DNA of 64,000 nucleotides from Bacillus sp. Marseille-Q1617 (GTDB lineage: Bacteria; Bacillota; Bacilli; Bacillales; Bacillaceae_B), in NCBI RefSeq assembly GCF_903645295.1, contig NZ_CAHJXM010000002.1, positions 658,001-722,000 on the forward strand. Reading direction: 5' to 3'. A program made the translations under genes and the position numbers. The stretch's first letter is position 1. Every line of letters starts with the position of its first letter. Shown in pieces: positions 38,232 through 47,502 of the stretch. The notes beneath the pieces were generated by a model. That model ran no database searches and was not told the origin of the DNA. It was given only the letters and a program-made list of their open reading frames with translations.

Positions 38232-38948
38232 ATGTCAAAATGGAAAATCATCATCCCAATCATCATAGCAGCAATCATTCCCGTCATCTATTTCAGTTTT
38301 TTTGCGGAAGAAAGCAAGTCGGAATCGAAGAAAAGGGTAATCGCCCTTGGAGATTCATTGACGTATGGATACGGGGATGACAAGGATACAGGCTATATCG
38401 GCCGCCTTGAAGAAAAGGTGAACGAGAAGAACACAGAAGAGAGTTACCAGTTCCAGAACCTCGGAATTCCCGGTCAAAAGTCGTCCGGCCTTCAAAAACA
38501 GCTGGCGAAGCCGAGTGTTGCCGAGGATTTAACGGCAGCGGATGTATTTATCGTCAATATCGGGACCAACGACCTGATCAAAAGCAATGGAGGAGACTTA
38601 GTCCCGCTGCAGCATGATAAAATCATGGAAGCGAAACAAGAGTATGTGGATAATTTGAACTTCATTCTGGATACGCTTGAAGAAACGAATGAGGACGCAG
38701 AGATCCTGGTGATCGGGCTTTATAATCCTTATCCAGACAAAGACAGCGATAAAATCGAAGCGTATGTCGATGAATGGAATCAAACGATCGTGAAGGAAGT
38801 CAAGAAACACGGAAAAGTAAAATATGTATCTTCCAATCCATTATTCAAGGGGAAGGATAAAGAGCAATATTTCCATGATTCCCTCCATCCGAATGGGAAG
38901 GGATATGAACTGATGGCAGATCAAATTATGGAAAAGTATAAATTTTAG
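38232..38948 (+). CDS. SGNH/GDSL-family lipase/esterase, membrane-anchored
   Basis: A 238-residue protein with one N-terminal membrane segment (IIIPIIIAAIIPVIYFSFF), then an extracytoplasmic SGNH hydrolase domain: block I ALGDSLTYGYG (Ser), block II Gly in NLGIPGQKS, block III NIGTNDL (Asn), block V FHDSLHPNGKG (Asp-His). The type is like B. subtilis YpmR, which acts outside the cell on an unknown ester. Poor ribosome site (GGAAGG). Confidence 0.88.
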   Translation: MSKWKIIIPIIIAAIIPVIYFSFFAEESKSESKKRVIALGDSLTYGYGDDKDTGYIGRLEEKVNEKNTEESYQFQNLGIPGQKSSGLQKQLAKPSVAEDLTAADVFIVNIGTNDLIKSNGGDLVPLQHDKIMEAKQEYVDNLNFILDTLEETNEDAEILVIGLYNPYPDKDSDKIEAYVDEWNQTIVKEVKKHGKVKYVSSNPLFKGKDKEQYFHDSLHPNGKGYELMADQIMEKYKF

Positions 38949-39153
38949 AATAACTATTCGCAGGGATGAATGTTCATTCAAAGGGCATTATACAAATTCC
39001 GGAAAAAATCGATCGAAAGTTAATAAAAATTCGTCAAAATTAACAATTCCGTAATACCGTTTTAAATCTGTTGTAACACTAGTGAAACAATTATCGGGTA
39101 TTATAGAAAGTAAGAAATTGACCCCCTTTTTAAGTAATAAATCCCGTAGACGA

Positions 39154-39182
39154 CACAGGACTCGCCTGTGTCTATTTTTTTT
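39154..39182 (+). terminator. Strong terminator in the gap before yvcI
   Basis: GACACAGG-ACTCG-CCTGTGTC then TATTTTTTTT. It is about 205 bp after the SGNH stop, so it may close a long 3' UTR or a short independent transcript. No other element was recognised in 38949-39340. Confidence 0.85.
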
Positions 39183-39343
39183 GCCTTTTTTTCTGTTATA
39201 GTGACGATGTGAGGGCTGTACTACTCGAAATTTGAAGAAGGTTGTCCGTTTTTTTATAAAGGATAATCGACACGATTCACTTGAATGAACACCCAGACTA
39301 TTCTTGTAAGGAATCTTCCATGTTTACATCGGAGGCTGAGACA

Positions 39344-39372
39344 TTGTGGCTTGTCTGCAATCATAGTATAAT
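39344..39372 (+). promoter_or_regulatory. Sigma-A promoter of yvcI-rapZ-glmR-whiA-crh
   Basis: TTGTGG (39344-39349), 17-nt spacer, TATAAT (39367-39372). Confidence 0.7.
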
Positions 39373-39430
39373 ATAAGGAATGAAAAAGGACGGAACCATG
39401 TCCTAATGAACTAGACTAGAGGTGAAGGAA

Positions 39431-39889
39431 GTGCAGCGCGTCACAAATTGCTTATATCTGGATGGAGACAAAGTACTCCTTCTCCAAAAACCCCGCCGAA
39501 ATTGGTGGGTGGCGCCTGGAGGCAAAATGGAGCCGGGTGAATCGATTCGCGATGCGGTCATACGCGAGTACCGCGAAGAGACAGGGATCTATTTGAAAAA
39601 CCCCGATTTGAAAGGTGTATTTACTTTCATCATCAAAGATGGGGAACAAGTGGTTTCAGAGTGGATGATGTTTTCCTTTTTTGCAACGGAAGCAGACGGG
39701 GTTAACCTGCAGGAGTCGGAAGAAGGCAAGATCAAATGGCATAAGTTCGATGACATCAAGGACCTGCCGATGGCCGAAGGGGATTATCACATCCTTGACT
39801 ACCTGCTCCACGGAAAGAAAACCATCTACGGAACATTTACGTATACACCGGATTTTAAGCTGCTGTCGTACCGTTTAGATCCGAGCTAA
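39431..39889 (+). CDS. yvcI: NUDIX hydrolase YvcI
   Basis: NUDIX pyrophosphohydrolase. The full box is [24 protein letters not shown] by pattern G(x5)E(x7)REUxEE (39528 onward). It matches B. subtilis YvcI along its length including WWVAPGGKM and the end [11 protein letters not shown] 39431 follows GAGGTG at a normal distance; GTG 39422 (adding MKE) would align with the B. subtilis start but has a poorer ribosome site. First gene of a conserved unit with rapZ and glmR. Confidence 0.92.
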   Translation: MQRVTNCLYLDGDKVLLLQKPRRNWWVAPGGKMEPGESIRDAVIREYREETGIYLKNPDLKGVFTFIIKDGEQVVSEWMMFSFFATEADGVNLQESEEGKIKWHKFDDIKDLPMAEGDYHILDYLLHGKKTIYGTFTYTPDFKLLSYRLDPS

Positions 39890-39918
39890 TATATTTTTTA
39901 ATAAAGCGGGGGAAGAGC

Positions 39919-40815
39919 ATGAGTACAGGTTCTACGAATGACGTACAATTAGTGATCATAACAGGAATGAGCGGGGCCGGTAAAACTGTCGCCATTCAAA
40001 GCTTTGAGGATTTAGGGTTTTTCTGCGTAGATAATTTGCCGCCGACTCTCCTGCCAAAATTCCTCGAGCTGATGAAAGAATCCGGCAATAAGATGAATAA
40101 GGTCGCGCTGGTCATGGACCTCCGCGGAAGGGAATTCTTCGACCATCTCTTCAAGGCATTGGATGAATTGGCGGAAACCTCCTGGGTGACACCGCAGATC
40201 CTCTACCTGGATGCAGATGATTCCTCCCTTGTCAGACGTTACAAGGAAACACGGCGCTCGCATCCTCTTGCTCCCTCAGGCCTGCCGCTTGAAGGGATCA
40301 AGCAGGAACGTGAGCTGCTTGAAGAATTAAAGGGCCGGGCGCAGTTGATTTATACGACTTCCACCATGAAGCCAAGAGAACTGCGGGAGAAGATCCTCAC
40401 GGAGTTCTCTGTGAACAAGAAATCGATTTTTACGGTGAATGTCATTTCTTTCGGTTTCAAGCACGGGATACCGATCGATGCGGATCTTGTATTTGATGTG
40501 AGATTCCTGCCGAATCCTCATTATATCGATCATATGCGTCCTAAGACAGGGCTGGATGAAGAGGTTTCAACCTATGTGCTGAAGTGGAATGAAACCCATA
40601 AATTCCTTGATAAGGTGACGGATCTTCTATCGTTCATGCTTCCTCACTACAAACGTGAAGGAAAGAGTCAGCTGGTGGTGGCCATCGGCTGTACAGGCGG
40701 GCAGCACCGCTCGGTTGCCTTGGCGGAACATATCGGCCATCACTTTGAAGATGATTATCATACGAAAATCTCTCATCGTGATATCGAAAAGAGAAAGGCT
40801 GTTCAGACACCATGA
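39919..40815 (+). CDS. rapZ: RNase adapter / nucleotide-binding protein RapZ
   Basis: P-loop protein (YvcJ in B. subtilis, RapZ in E. coli). Seen: Walker [24 protein letters not shown], DARxL-type [11 protein letters not shown], and C-terminal [10 protein letters not shown], which binds sugar phosphate in E. coli RapZ. 298 residues. ATGA overlap with glmR links it to control of amino-sugar synthesis. Confidence 0.96.
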   Translation: MSTGSTNDVQLVIITGMSGAGKTVAIQSFEDLGFFCVDNLPPTLLPKFLELMKESGNKMNKVALVMDLRGREFFDHLFKALDELAETSWVTPQILYLDADDSSLVRRYKETRRSHPLAPSGLPLEGIKQERELLEELKGRAQLIYTTSTMKPRELREKILTEFSVNKKSIFTVNVISFGFKHGIPIDADLVFDVRFLPNPHYIDHMRPKTGLDEEVSTYVLKWNETHKFLDKVTDLLSFMLPHYKREGKSQLVVAIGCTGGQHRSVALAEHIGHHFEDDYHTKISHRDIEKRKAVQTP

Positions 40816-41771
40816 CTAAACTGCCAAAGGTTGTCGTCATCGGAGGGGGGACGGGTCTTCCGGTCCTACTGCGCGGACTGAAGCGCCATCCGCTCGATCT
40901 CTCGGCGATTGTCACCGTTGCGGATGACGGCGGAAGCTCAGGTCGGCTCAGGGATTCACTGGACATTCCTCCTCCGGGGGACATCCGGAACGTGCTGGCC
41001 GCACTGTCAGAGGTGGAACCCCTTGTGGAGCAGATGTTTCAGCACCGGTTCGAAACAGAGAACGAGCTTTCAGGCCATGCGTTAGGCAACCTGATCATAG
41101 CCGCACTTGCTTCGATTACGGGTGATTTTGTCCACGCCATCCAGGAAATGAGCCGGGTCCTGAATGTGAAAGGGAAGGTCCTTCCTTCTGCCAATCAGAG
41201 CGTCATATTGAATGCCGAGATGGAAGATGGCACGATCGTGACGGGGGAATCGACCATCCCGAAGGCCGGCAAAAAGATCAAGAGGGTCTTTTTGAAGCCT
41301 GACAATATCAAGCCGCTCGCAGAAACGCTCCGGGTCATCAAGGAAGCGGATCTGATTGTCATGGGACCGGGCAGTCTATATACGAGCATCATGCCGAATC
41401 TCCTCGTACCGGGGATTGGTGAAGCCGTATGCCAGTCGGGGGCCAAGAAGCTTTATATCTGTAATATCATGACTCAAATGGGCGAAACGCTTGGATACAC
41501 GGCAAGCAATCATGTGGAAGCCATATCGAAACATATGGACCCTTCCTGCATTGACGCGATCCTGGTCAACAACAAGCAGGTGCCGGTTGAAGTGCAGGCC
41601 CGTTATGACAAAGAACAGGCGAGTCCGGTACATTTTGATATCGATCGTCTGAATTCCATGGGGATCGAGGTTCTTGCCCATGATATTCTTTCATATAATA
41701 ATGGACTGGTACGTCACAATACGGAAAAAGTAGCGAAAATCATTCATTCCTATATGGAATCAAATAAATGA
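40812..41771 (+). CDS. glmR: Gluconeogenesis/cell-wall precursor regulator GlmR (YvcK)
   Basis: CofD-like Rossmann protein that binds UDP-GlcNAc and stimulates GlmS in B. subtilis, needed for growth on gluconeogenic carbon. Seen: [53 protein letters not shown]. 319 residues. Confidence 0.96.
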   Translation: MTKLPKVVVIGGGTGLPVLLRGLKRHPLDLSAIVTVADDGGSSGRLRDSLDIPPPGDIRNVLAALSEVEPLVEQMFQHRFETENELSGHALGNLIIAALASITGDFVHAIQEMSRVLNVKGKVLPSANQSVILNAEMEDGTIVTGESTIPKAGKKIKRVFLKPDNIKPLAETLRVIKEADLIVMGPGSLYTSIMPNLLVPGIGEAVCQSGAKKLYICNIMTQMGETLGYTASNHVEAISKHMDPSCIDAILVNNKQVPVEVQARYDKEQASPVHFDIDRLNSMGIEVLAHDILSYNNGLVRHNTEKVAKIIHSYMESNK

Positions 41772-41828
41772 CAGGAACAAATTTCTGTTGTATTAGGTTG
41801 TGCAAGCGTTTGCTAGGAGGTGATGGGG

Positions 41829-42776
41829 ATGTCGTTTGCGTCGGAAACAAAGAAAGAATTAACCAATATCGAAGTGAAGGACTGCTGTGCCAATGCTGAA
41901 TTATCAGCACTCATCAGGATGAATGGCTCACTGTCCTTCTCGAATCAGATGCTGGTCGTCAATATTCAGACGGAAAACGCCGCGATAGCTAGAAGAATCT
42001 ATACACTGATAAAAAAGGGATACGACACCCCCGTAGAACTTTTAGTGCGGAAGAAAATGCGTCTGAAGAAAAACAACGTTTACATCGTGCGGATAAAAGA
42101 AGACACGAAAAAGATCCTCGAGGACTTGAAGATCCTTGGAGAGGGATTCACGTTTATCCATAATATTTCAGAGGATCTGTTAAAAAAGAAATGCTGCAGA
42201 CGATCCTATTTAAGAGGGGCATTCCTGGCAGGGGGATCCGTGAACAATCCGGAAACATCCTCCTACCATCTTGAGATTTTCTCCCTGTATGCCGAACACA
42301 ACGAAGCGTTGTCGGAACTGATGAACACTTTCGGGTTGAACAGCAAGACCCTCGAACGTAAAAAGGGATTCATCACGTATCTGAAAGAGGCTGAGAAAAT
42401 CACCGAATTCCTCAATATCGTGGGAGCCCACAATTCCCTCCTTCGTTTTGAGGATGTCCGGATTGTAAGGGATATGCGAAACTCCGTGAACCGTCTTGTC
42501 AATTGTGAGACGGCCAACTTGAATAAAACCATCGGTGCGGCATTGAGGCAGGTAGAGAACATCAAGTTCATCGAAAAGCATGTCGGCCTCGGGGTGCTTC
42601 CTGATAAATTGCGTGAAATCGCAGAACTGAGAGTGACCTATCAAGACGTCACGCTGAAAGAACTGGGGGAAATGGTATCAGGCGGTACCATAAGTAAATC
42701 GGGAATCAATCACCGCTTACGGAAAATCGATCAAATTGCCGAGAAAATCAGAGCGGGAGAGAAATTAAGCAAATAA
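41829..42776 (+). CDS. whiA: WhiA DNA-binding protein
   Basis: Homing-endonuclease-like (LAGLIDADG) domain without nuclease activity, plus a C-terminal helix-turn-helix ([28 protein letters not shown], in part). In B. subtilis it affects cell division and chromosome segregation. ATG 41829 is chosen over 41820 and 41823 because AGGAGGTG (41815-41822) would overlap those, and [13 protein letters not shown] is the family start. 315 residues. Confidence 0.96.
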   Translation: MSFASETKKELTNIEVKDCCANAELSALIRMNGSLSFSNQMLVVNIQTENAAIARRIYTLIKKGYDTPVELLVRKKMRLKKNNVYIVRIKEDTKKILEDLKILGEGFTFIHNISEDLLKKKCCRRSYLRGAFLAGGSVNNPETSSYHLEIFSLYAEHNEALSELMNTFGLNSKTLERKKGFITYLKEAEKITEFLNIVGAHNSLLRFEDVRIVRDMRNSVNRLVNCETANLNKTIGAALRQVENIKFIEKHVGLGVLPDKLREIAELRVTYQDVTLKELGEMVSGGTISKSGINHRLRKIDQIAEKIRAGEKLSK

Positions 42777-42801
42777 TCAGAAGCAAAGGGGAGAAATGAT
42801 A

Positions 42802-43059
42802 ATGGTAGAAAAACAAGTCGAAGTCAAATTGAAAACGGGTCTTCAAGCACGTCCTGCAGCACTATTCGTCCAGGAGGCAAACCGCTTCTCATCCGAAATC
42901 TTTTTAGAAAAAGGCGGGAAGAAAGTCAATGCCAAAAGCATCATGGGTCTCATGAGTCTGGCAATCAGTACAGGTTCCGAGATTATACTGGCAGCAGACG
43001 GCAGCGACGAAGAAGAAGCGATCGCTGCGCTTGAAAAGTTTGTAGGCAAAGAAGGATAG
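42802..43059 (+). CDS. crh: Catabolite repression HPr-like protein Crh
   Basis: HPr paralogue that, when phosphorylated on Ser46 by HprK (encoded at 21517), is a corepressor for CcpA. The diagnostic feature is TGLQARPAA: Gln replaces the PTS phospho-histidine at position 15, so it cannot act in sugar transport. Ser46 is kept in NAKSIMGLMSL. ATG 42802 leaves correct spacing to AAAGGGGAG; 42796 would not. 85 residues. Confidence 0.96.
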   Translation: MVEKQVEVKLKTGLQARPAALFVQEANRFSSEIFLEKGGKKVNAKSIMGLMSLAISTGSEIILAADGSDEEEAIAALEKFVGKEG

Positions 43060-43080
43060 GATCAACTTCACCGAATATAA

Positions 43081-43114
43081 GCCAGCAGCCCAATCGGGCT
43101 GCTGGCTTTTTTTA
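43081..43114 (+). terminator. Terminator after crh
   Basis: GCCAGCAGCCC-AATCG-GGCTGCTGGC followed by TTTTTTT. Confidence 0.92.
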
Positions 43115-43442
43115 TGTCTATGTGTAAAATTCTCTCAATTTTATTAGCAAACACAGCCCAAGGGTAAAGGAGGACTAAATACTATGTCCATCTTTCATGA
43201 AACTGTAATTTTTAGTGGAAAATGATTATGGAAGTGTCTGGTATTTTTTGTTACATTAATATTTTCAGGGGATATTTCCGCCTGCTTAACGCAGGGCAAT
43301 TTGATAGGTTTAATATATCTGCAGGAAACCCAAAAAGACTATTAAACTTTTAAAGTCAGCAGTATAATAGTAAAAATTGGCTCAAATGCGAGAAAAGAGT
43401 ACTATCCCGAACGAACTCCAATAAAAAGGCAGAAGATGATAA
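43115..43442 (+). other. Leader/intergenic region of the accessory operon
   Basis: A 328-bp AT-rich gap. I see TATAAT at 43363-43368 without a clear -35, and a small hairpin CCTGC-TTAAC-GCAGG near 43283-43297. No match to a c-di-GMP riboswitch or other known leader. Confidence 0.4.
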
Positions 43443-45044
43443 ATGGAAAAATACCAGAAGCACTTTTTAAATAACTTTCGAAAAAAATTAGAGGAATGGG
43501 AAGCGAAGCCGGAAGTTCCTCATAAGGACGTGTATCGATTCGTCCACTCACTGGCAGGATCAGCTTCAACCCTTGGGCTGGATGAGATCGGAAAGCTCGC
43601 CAGACAATTAATGGACACGATGGATGAAGTGGATGACCGCCTTCTGACGATTCCTGAGCTTAGAACCATGCTTTTTGACATCATTGAAGCATATTACCGC
43701 TTGGAGGAAGGGACGGTCTCTGATAAAAAAGGACATCAGGGAAGACAGGGAGAAGAGCCCGTCATCCTGATCATCGACGATGATACGTCCTTCCTAATGT
43801 ATATGAAAGAAGAGCTTGAAAACATCGGCTGGTATGTCGTACCGATTGCTAATCCGGAAAAAGCGGTGACTTCTTATTATGATGTGAGGCCGGATTGCGC
43901 CATCATCGATATATATATGAATGAAACCAATGGTTTCGAGGTGCTTGATTTCTTTAAACAAAAATTGAAGCAGCAGTTCATCCCTACCGTCATGGTCAGT
44001 GTCGATGACAGGAAAGAAACGAGAATGAAGTGTTATGGGTTAGGAGCGGATGATTTCATCCAAAAGCCTTTCGATATCGACGAATTCATCGTTCGTGTAA
44101 AAAGACAGATCGAGCGTAAAAAACAAATAGAAGAACTTATATTAATTGATGAATTGACCCATATGTACAATCGTAAATATCTCGCTCAAGCATATGACCA
44201 GGTCAAGAGCATCTGGAACCGGAGAAAAGAACCTTCTTCCATTGCTGTGATTGATATCGATCATTTTAAAAAAGTGAACGATCAATATGGCCATCTGGCC
44301 GGTGATAAGGTGTTGGCAGAATTTGCTTCATTTTTAAAGAAGAATACAAGGGGACAGGATATAGTGGTCCGATATGGGGGCGAGGAGTTTGTCGTCATAT
44401 GCCTGAGCACCACTGGTCAGGATGCCTATACCTTCCTTGATCGCTGCCGTCAGGATTTCAGTGAACTTATTTTTCACGAAAATGACCCTTTCTCTTGTAC
44501 GTTTTCTGCGGGGATATCTGAAATCACAGACCCGTCGAAGTCAATGGATGAGTGGCTCAGATTAGCCGACCAGGCCCTTTATAAGGCAAAAGAAAACGGA
44601 AGGAACAGAGTGGAAATCGACTCGAAATCCACCGGTATACAACATACTAAGATCATTAAGGTTGCCATCGTGGATGACGATCCGATCATCCGGACGGTGA
44701 TGAGGGATATCGTTTCGAAACTGCCGGCAGAACAGAATGTAGAGTATGATATCAAAAGCTTTAAAGATGGAGCGGCTTTTCTGGAAGCGGAGTGGCATCG
44801 GGATTCTCTTTGCCTGGTGATATTGGATGGTGTCATGCCGAAGATGGATGGGCTTGAAGTTCTTGAAAGGCTCCGCAGCCAGGAAGACTCTTACCGTTAT
44901 AAGGTTCTTATGCTGACGTCGCGCAGCAGCGAAAAAGACATTTCAAGATCTCTTCAGTTGGGAGCGGATGATTACATGACAAAGCCATTTAAACTGCTTG
45001 AGCTTGAAGCGCGTTTAGGGCAAATTTTGAAGAGGATGAGGTAA
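43443..45044 (+). CDS. Hpt-REC-GGDEF-REC diguanylate cyclase
   Basis: A 533-residue cytoplasmic signalling protein. Domains: Hpt-like helix bundle (1-90) with candidate phospho-His35 in FVHSLAGSAS; REC1 (107-230; LIIDDDTSF, phospho-Asp in AIIDIYM, KPF); GGDEF cyclase (235-400) with DxLTxxxNR-like DELTHMYNRKYL and active GGEEF; an intact product-inhibition site RGQD five residues before GGEEF; REC2 (410-533; IVDDDPII, VILDGVMPKMDG, TKPF). It should make c-di-GMP under control of phosphorelay from the downstream kinase. First gene of the six-gene accessory operon. Confidence 0.88.
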   Translation: MEKYQKHFLNNFRKKLEEWEAKPEVPHKDVYRFVHSLAGSASTLGLDEIGKLARQLMDTMDEVDDRLLTIPELRTMLFDIIEAYYRLEEGTVSDKKGHQGRQGEEPVILIIDDDTSFLMYMKEELENIGWYVVPIANPEKAVTSYYDVRPDCAIIDIYMNETNGFEVLDFFKQKLKQQFIPTVMVSVDDRKETRMKCYGLGADDFIQKPFDIDEFIVRVKRQIERKKQIEELILIDELTHMYNRKYLAQAYDQVKSIWNRRKEPSSIAVIDIDHFKKVNDQYGHLAGDKVLAEFASFLKKNTRGQDIVVRYGGEEFVVICLSTTGQDAYTFLDRCRQDFSELIFHENDPFSCTFSAGISEITDPSKSMDEWLRLADQALYKAKENGRNRVEIDSKSTGIQHTKIIKVAIVDDDPIIRTVMRDIVSKLPAEQNVEYDIKSFKDGAAFLEAEWHRDSLCLVILDGVMPKMDGLEVLERLRSQEDSYRYKVLMLTSRSSEKDISRSLQLGADDYMTKPFKLLELEARLGQILKRMR

Positions 45045-45049
45045 AGAAC

Positions 45050-46090
45050 GTGTTTGAAAATGAGATTTTTTATTTCTCTGTGGTGCTGGTCAGCTTACTG
45101 CTCATATTATTTTTGTTGTTCAGTTATTTAGTCATCAAGAAATTGATCGGAAACGACAGGCGGGCCAAGGTAGAGAAATATAAGGAAGACTACCGGCTTT
45201 CCCTTTTCCAGTATTTCCAGGATGAAGCAAATGAAGAGTCGTTGAGTTTCCGTTCACAGCTCGAAGTGAAGGCATTCATCGAATTGACCGCAGGTTTTGC
45301 CAAGGTACTTGGCGGTTACACGATCAATGAACGGATCAGGGTGTTTGCCGAAACCCATTTTGAATCGTATATTTACTCGCGATTGACTCATCGGCGCTGG
45401 AGCATGCGGATGAATGCCCTTTATTGGATTGAGGAATTTGATATGAAAAATATGTTTGTTCATCTTGATAGATTGTTTGCTTCAAAGAAGCTGACGAAGA
45501 GTGAAGAGATACAGCTCCTAAAGATTTATATTCTAAATGAAAATCATAATATCTTGGAAAAAATGATCAGTCCCAGACATGCATTAACTGAGTTCGATTA
45601 TAGCCTGTTATTCAAATCTTTAAACGGGAGACAGCTTGATCGGTTCATCCAGATGTTTGATGAGCTGCCGATGGAAATAAGGTATGCGCTGGTTGATTCG
45701 ATCGGGCTCCGGGGAAGGCAGGCTGACAGTTTGTTCCTGGAAAGCCTCCTGGACAATCAAGCAGGGGAAATCCGTATTCGGGCATTGAAAGCAATCGTTG
45801 AAATGGAGCATTTCCTTGCGCCATCCAAATTGACGCAGCATCTTCTTTCATCTTCCTGGCAGGAACGGCTGATGGCCATTAAAGCATGCGAATACATCAG
45901 GAGCCCTGAACTCGTCCAGTATCTTGAGGACCTTATGAGTGATTCATCCTTTTATGTCCGGTCCCAAGCTGCTCAATCTCTTTTAAGGCTTGCATCAGGC
46001 AAAGAAGTATTAAGCGAAATTGCTGCCTCCGCGGAGGATGCTTTCGCAAGGGACATGGCGGCACAATGGCTGGAAAGAGGGGCGGTATGA
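45050..46090 (+). CDS. Membrane-anchored HEAT-repeat protein
   Basis: A 346-residue protein with one N-terminal membrane segment (residues 7-32) followed by a charged linker and an all-helical cytoplasmic domain. HEAT-like units are visible toward the C-terminus (AGEIRIRALKAIVEMEHFL, WQERLMAIKACEYI, SSFYVRSQAAQSLLRLAS). No catalytic motif. GTG start, 5 bp after the cyclase gene; it overlaps the glycosyltransferase. It may be a scaffold coupling synthase and regulators; this is inference. Confidence 0.75.
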   Translation: MFENEIFYFSVVLVSLLLILFLLFSYLVIKKLIGNDRRAKVEKYKEDYRLSLFQYFQDEANEESLSFRSQLEVKAFIELTAGFAKVLGGYTINERIRVFAETHFESYIYSRLTHRRWSMRMNALYWIEEFDMKNMFVHLDRLFASKKLTKSEEIQLLKIYILNENHNILEKMISPRHALTEFDYSLLFKSLNGRQLDRFIQMFDELPMEIRYALVDSIGLRGRQADSLFLESLLDNQAGEIRIRALKAIVEMEHFLAPSKLTQHLLSSSWQERLMAIKACEYIRSPELVQYLEDLMSDSSFYVRSQAAQSLLRLASGKEVLSEIAASAEDAFARDMAAQWLERGAV

Positions 46091-47502
46091 TGGATGTAAC
46101 TTCACAATGGGGAACTTTCCTGATGACCATCGGATGGGTTGTCCTGGTCTATATGATCCTCGTCATTTCCTTTTATTCTATTTTACTGCTGATCTCTTTC
46201 ATTCAGTTAAGAAAGACGTATCAATTGGATGAAAGGGAGCCCTATGAAGAGCTGATGCATTTACATCAGACTAAGCCTGTATCGATCCTGGTACCGGCCT
46301 ATAATGAGTCGGTCGGGATCATGGCCACTGTCCGGTCTTTACTCAGCATTGAATACCCTGAATATGAAATCATCATCATCAATGATGGATCGACAGATGA
46401 CTCTCTCGAAAAGCTCATTGATTCTTTTCAACTTGTAAAAATAAAGTGGGTCATCCGCCAGCAATTGAAAACGAAGCAGGTAAAGGGTGTCTATCAATCA
46501 AAGGTCTATAAGAACCTCCTCGTCGTGGATAAGGAGAATGGAGGGAAGGCAGATGCCTTGAATGCAGGGATCAATGTGTCCAACTATCCTTATTTCTGTT
46601 CGATTGACGGCGATTCTGTCCTGGAGCGAACTGCTTTTCTGAAGGTGATGAAGCCGATTGTCGAATCCGACGGTGAGGTCATTGCTTCAGGCGGAAGCAT
46701 CCGCATTGCGAATGGCTGCGAAATTGAAAGCGGGGAAATCGTTAAAGTCGGGTTATCGCGTTCACCTATCGTCGTGATGCAGGTGATCGAGTATTTACGG
46801 GCTTTTCTGATGGGCAGAATCGGCTTGAGCCGTCATAACCTCCTCCTCATCGTTTCTGGGGCGTTCGGCGTTTTCTCAAAGCGCTGGGTCGTGGAAGCCG
46901 GTGGATATTCGCATACAGTGGGCGAAGATATGGAGCTTGTCGTGCGGCTGCACCGCTATGTAAAAGAGCAGGAAGTAAATAAGAAAATCGTTTATGTGCC
47001 GGATCCCGTGAGCTGGACCGAAGCACCGGAGTCATTAAAGTATCTGCGCAGGCAGCGGAGAAGGTGGCACAGGGGGCTGTTTGAAAGTCTATGGATTCAC
47101 CGCAGGCTGATCTTCAATCCGAAATATGGTTCCATCGGAATGGTATCAATCCCATATTTCCTTATTATTGAATTTTTAGGTCCCGTGGTCGAGTTGATGG
47201 GGTATTTAGTGATGATTCTTTCCTTATTCTTAGGAGGGGTCTATCTTGAATTCGCCATTCTATTATTCTTGCTGTCTGTCATCTACGGTTCCATCCTTTC
47301 TATGGCTTCCGTGCTCCTTGAAGAGTGGACCATAAGGAAGTATCCAAAGGCATCGGATATCATCCGGCTATTCTTCTATTCACTTACAGAAACGCTCTGG
47401 TACCGTCCGTTGACGGTTCTGTGGCGCTGTGAAGGGATCCTTGACGTACTGAGGAGAAAGACAGGCTGGGGCGAAATGGCGAGAAAAGGAGTATCAAAAT
47501 GA
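46087..47502 (+). CDS. Processive family-2 glycosyltransferase
   Basis: A 472-residue membrane synthase of the BcsA/PgaC/hyaluronan synthase type. It has one N-terminal membrane segment, a GT2 domain (VSILVPAYNE, INDGSTDDS, SIDGDS as DxD, GED acceptor Asp, and the processivity motif QRRRWHRG), then four or so C-terminal membrane segments. It should polymerise a beta-linked sugar from a UDP-sugar and export it. No PilZ domain is visible, so c-di-GMP control, if any, must act through another protein. Start ATG 46087 overlaps the HEAT gene stop; 46090 is the alternative. Confidence 0.88.
   Translation: MMDVTSQWGTFLMTIGWVVLVYMILVISFYSILLLISFIQLRKTYQLDEREPYEELMHLHQTKPVSILVPAYNESVGIMATVRSLLSIEYPEYEIIIINDGSTDDSLEKLIDSFQLVKIKWVIRQQLKTKQVKGVYQSKVYKNLLVVDKENGGKADALNAGINVSNYPYFCSIDGDSVLERTAFLKVMKPIVESDGEVIASGGSIRIANGCEIESGEIVKVGLSRSPIVVMQVIEYLRAFLMGRIGLSRHNLLLIVSGAFGVFSKRWVVEAGGYSHTVGEDMELVVRLHRYVKEQEVNKKIVYVPDPVSWTEAPESLKYLRRQRRRWHRGLFESLWIHRRLIFNPKYGSIGMVSIPYFLIIEFLGPVVELMGYLVMILSLFLGGVYLEFAILLFLLSVIYGSILSMASVLLEEWTIRKYPKASDIIRLFFYSLTETLWYRPLTVLWRCEGILDVLRRKTGWGEMARKGVSK

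Noticed and set aside
39060..39182. Independent small RNA ending at the 39154 terminator
   Set aside because: TATTAT at 39099 has no -35 at usable spacing; cannot be told from the 3' UTR of the SGNH gene.
43115..43442. c-di-GMP riboswitch before the cyclase gene
   Set aside because: The conserved GEMM core was not found.
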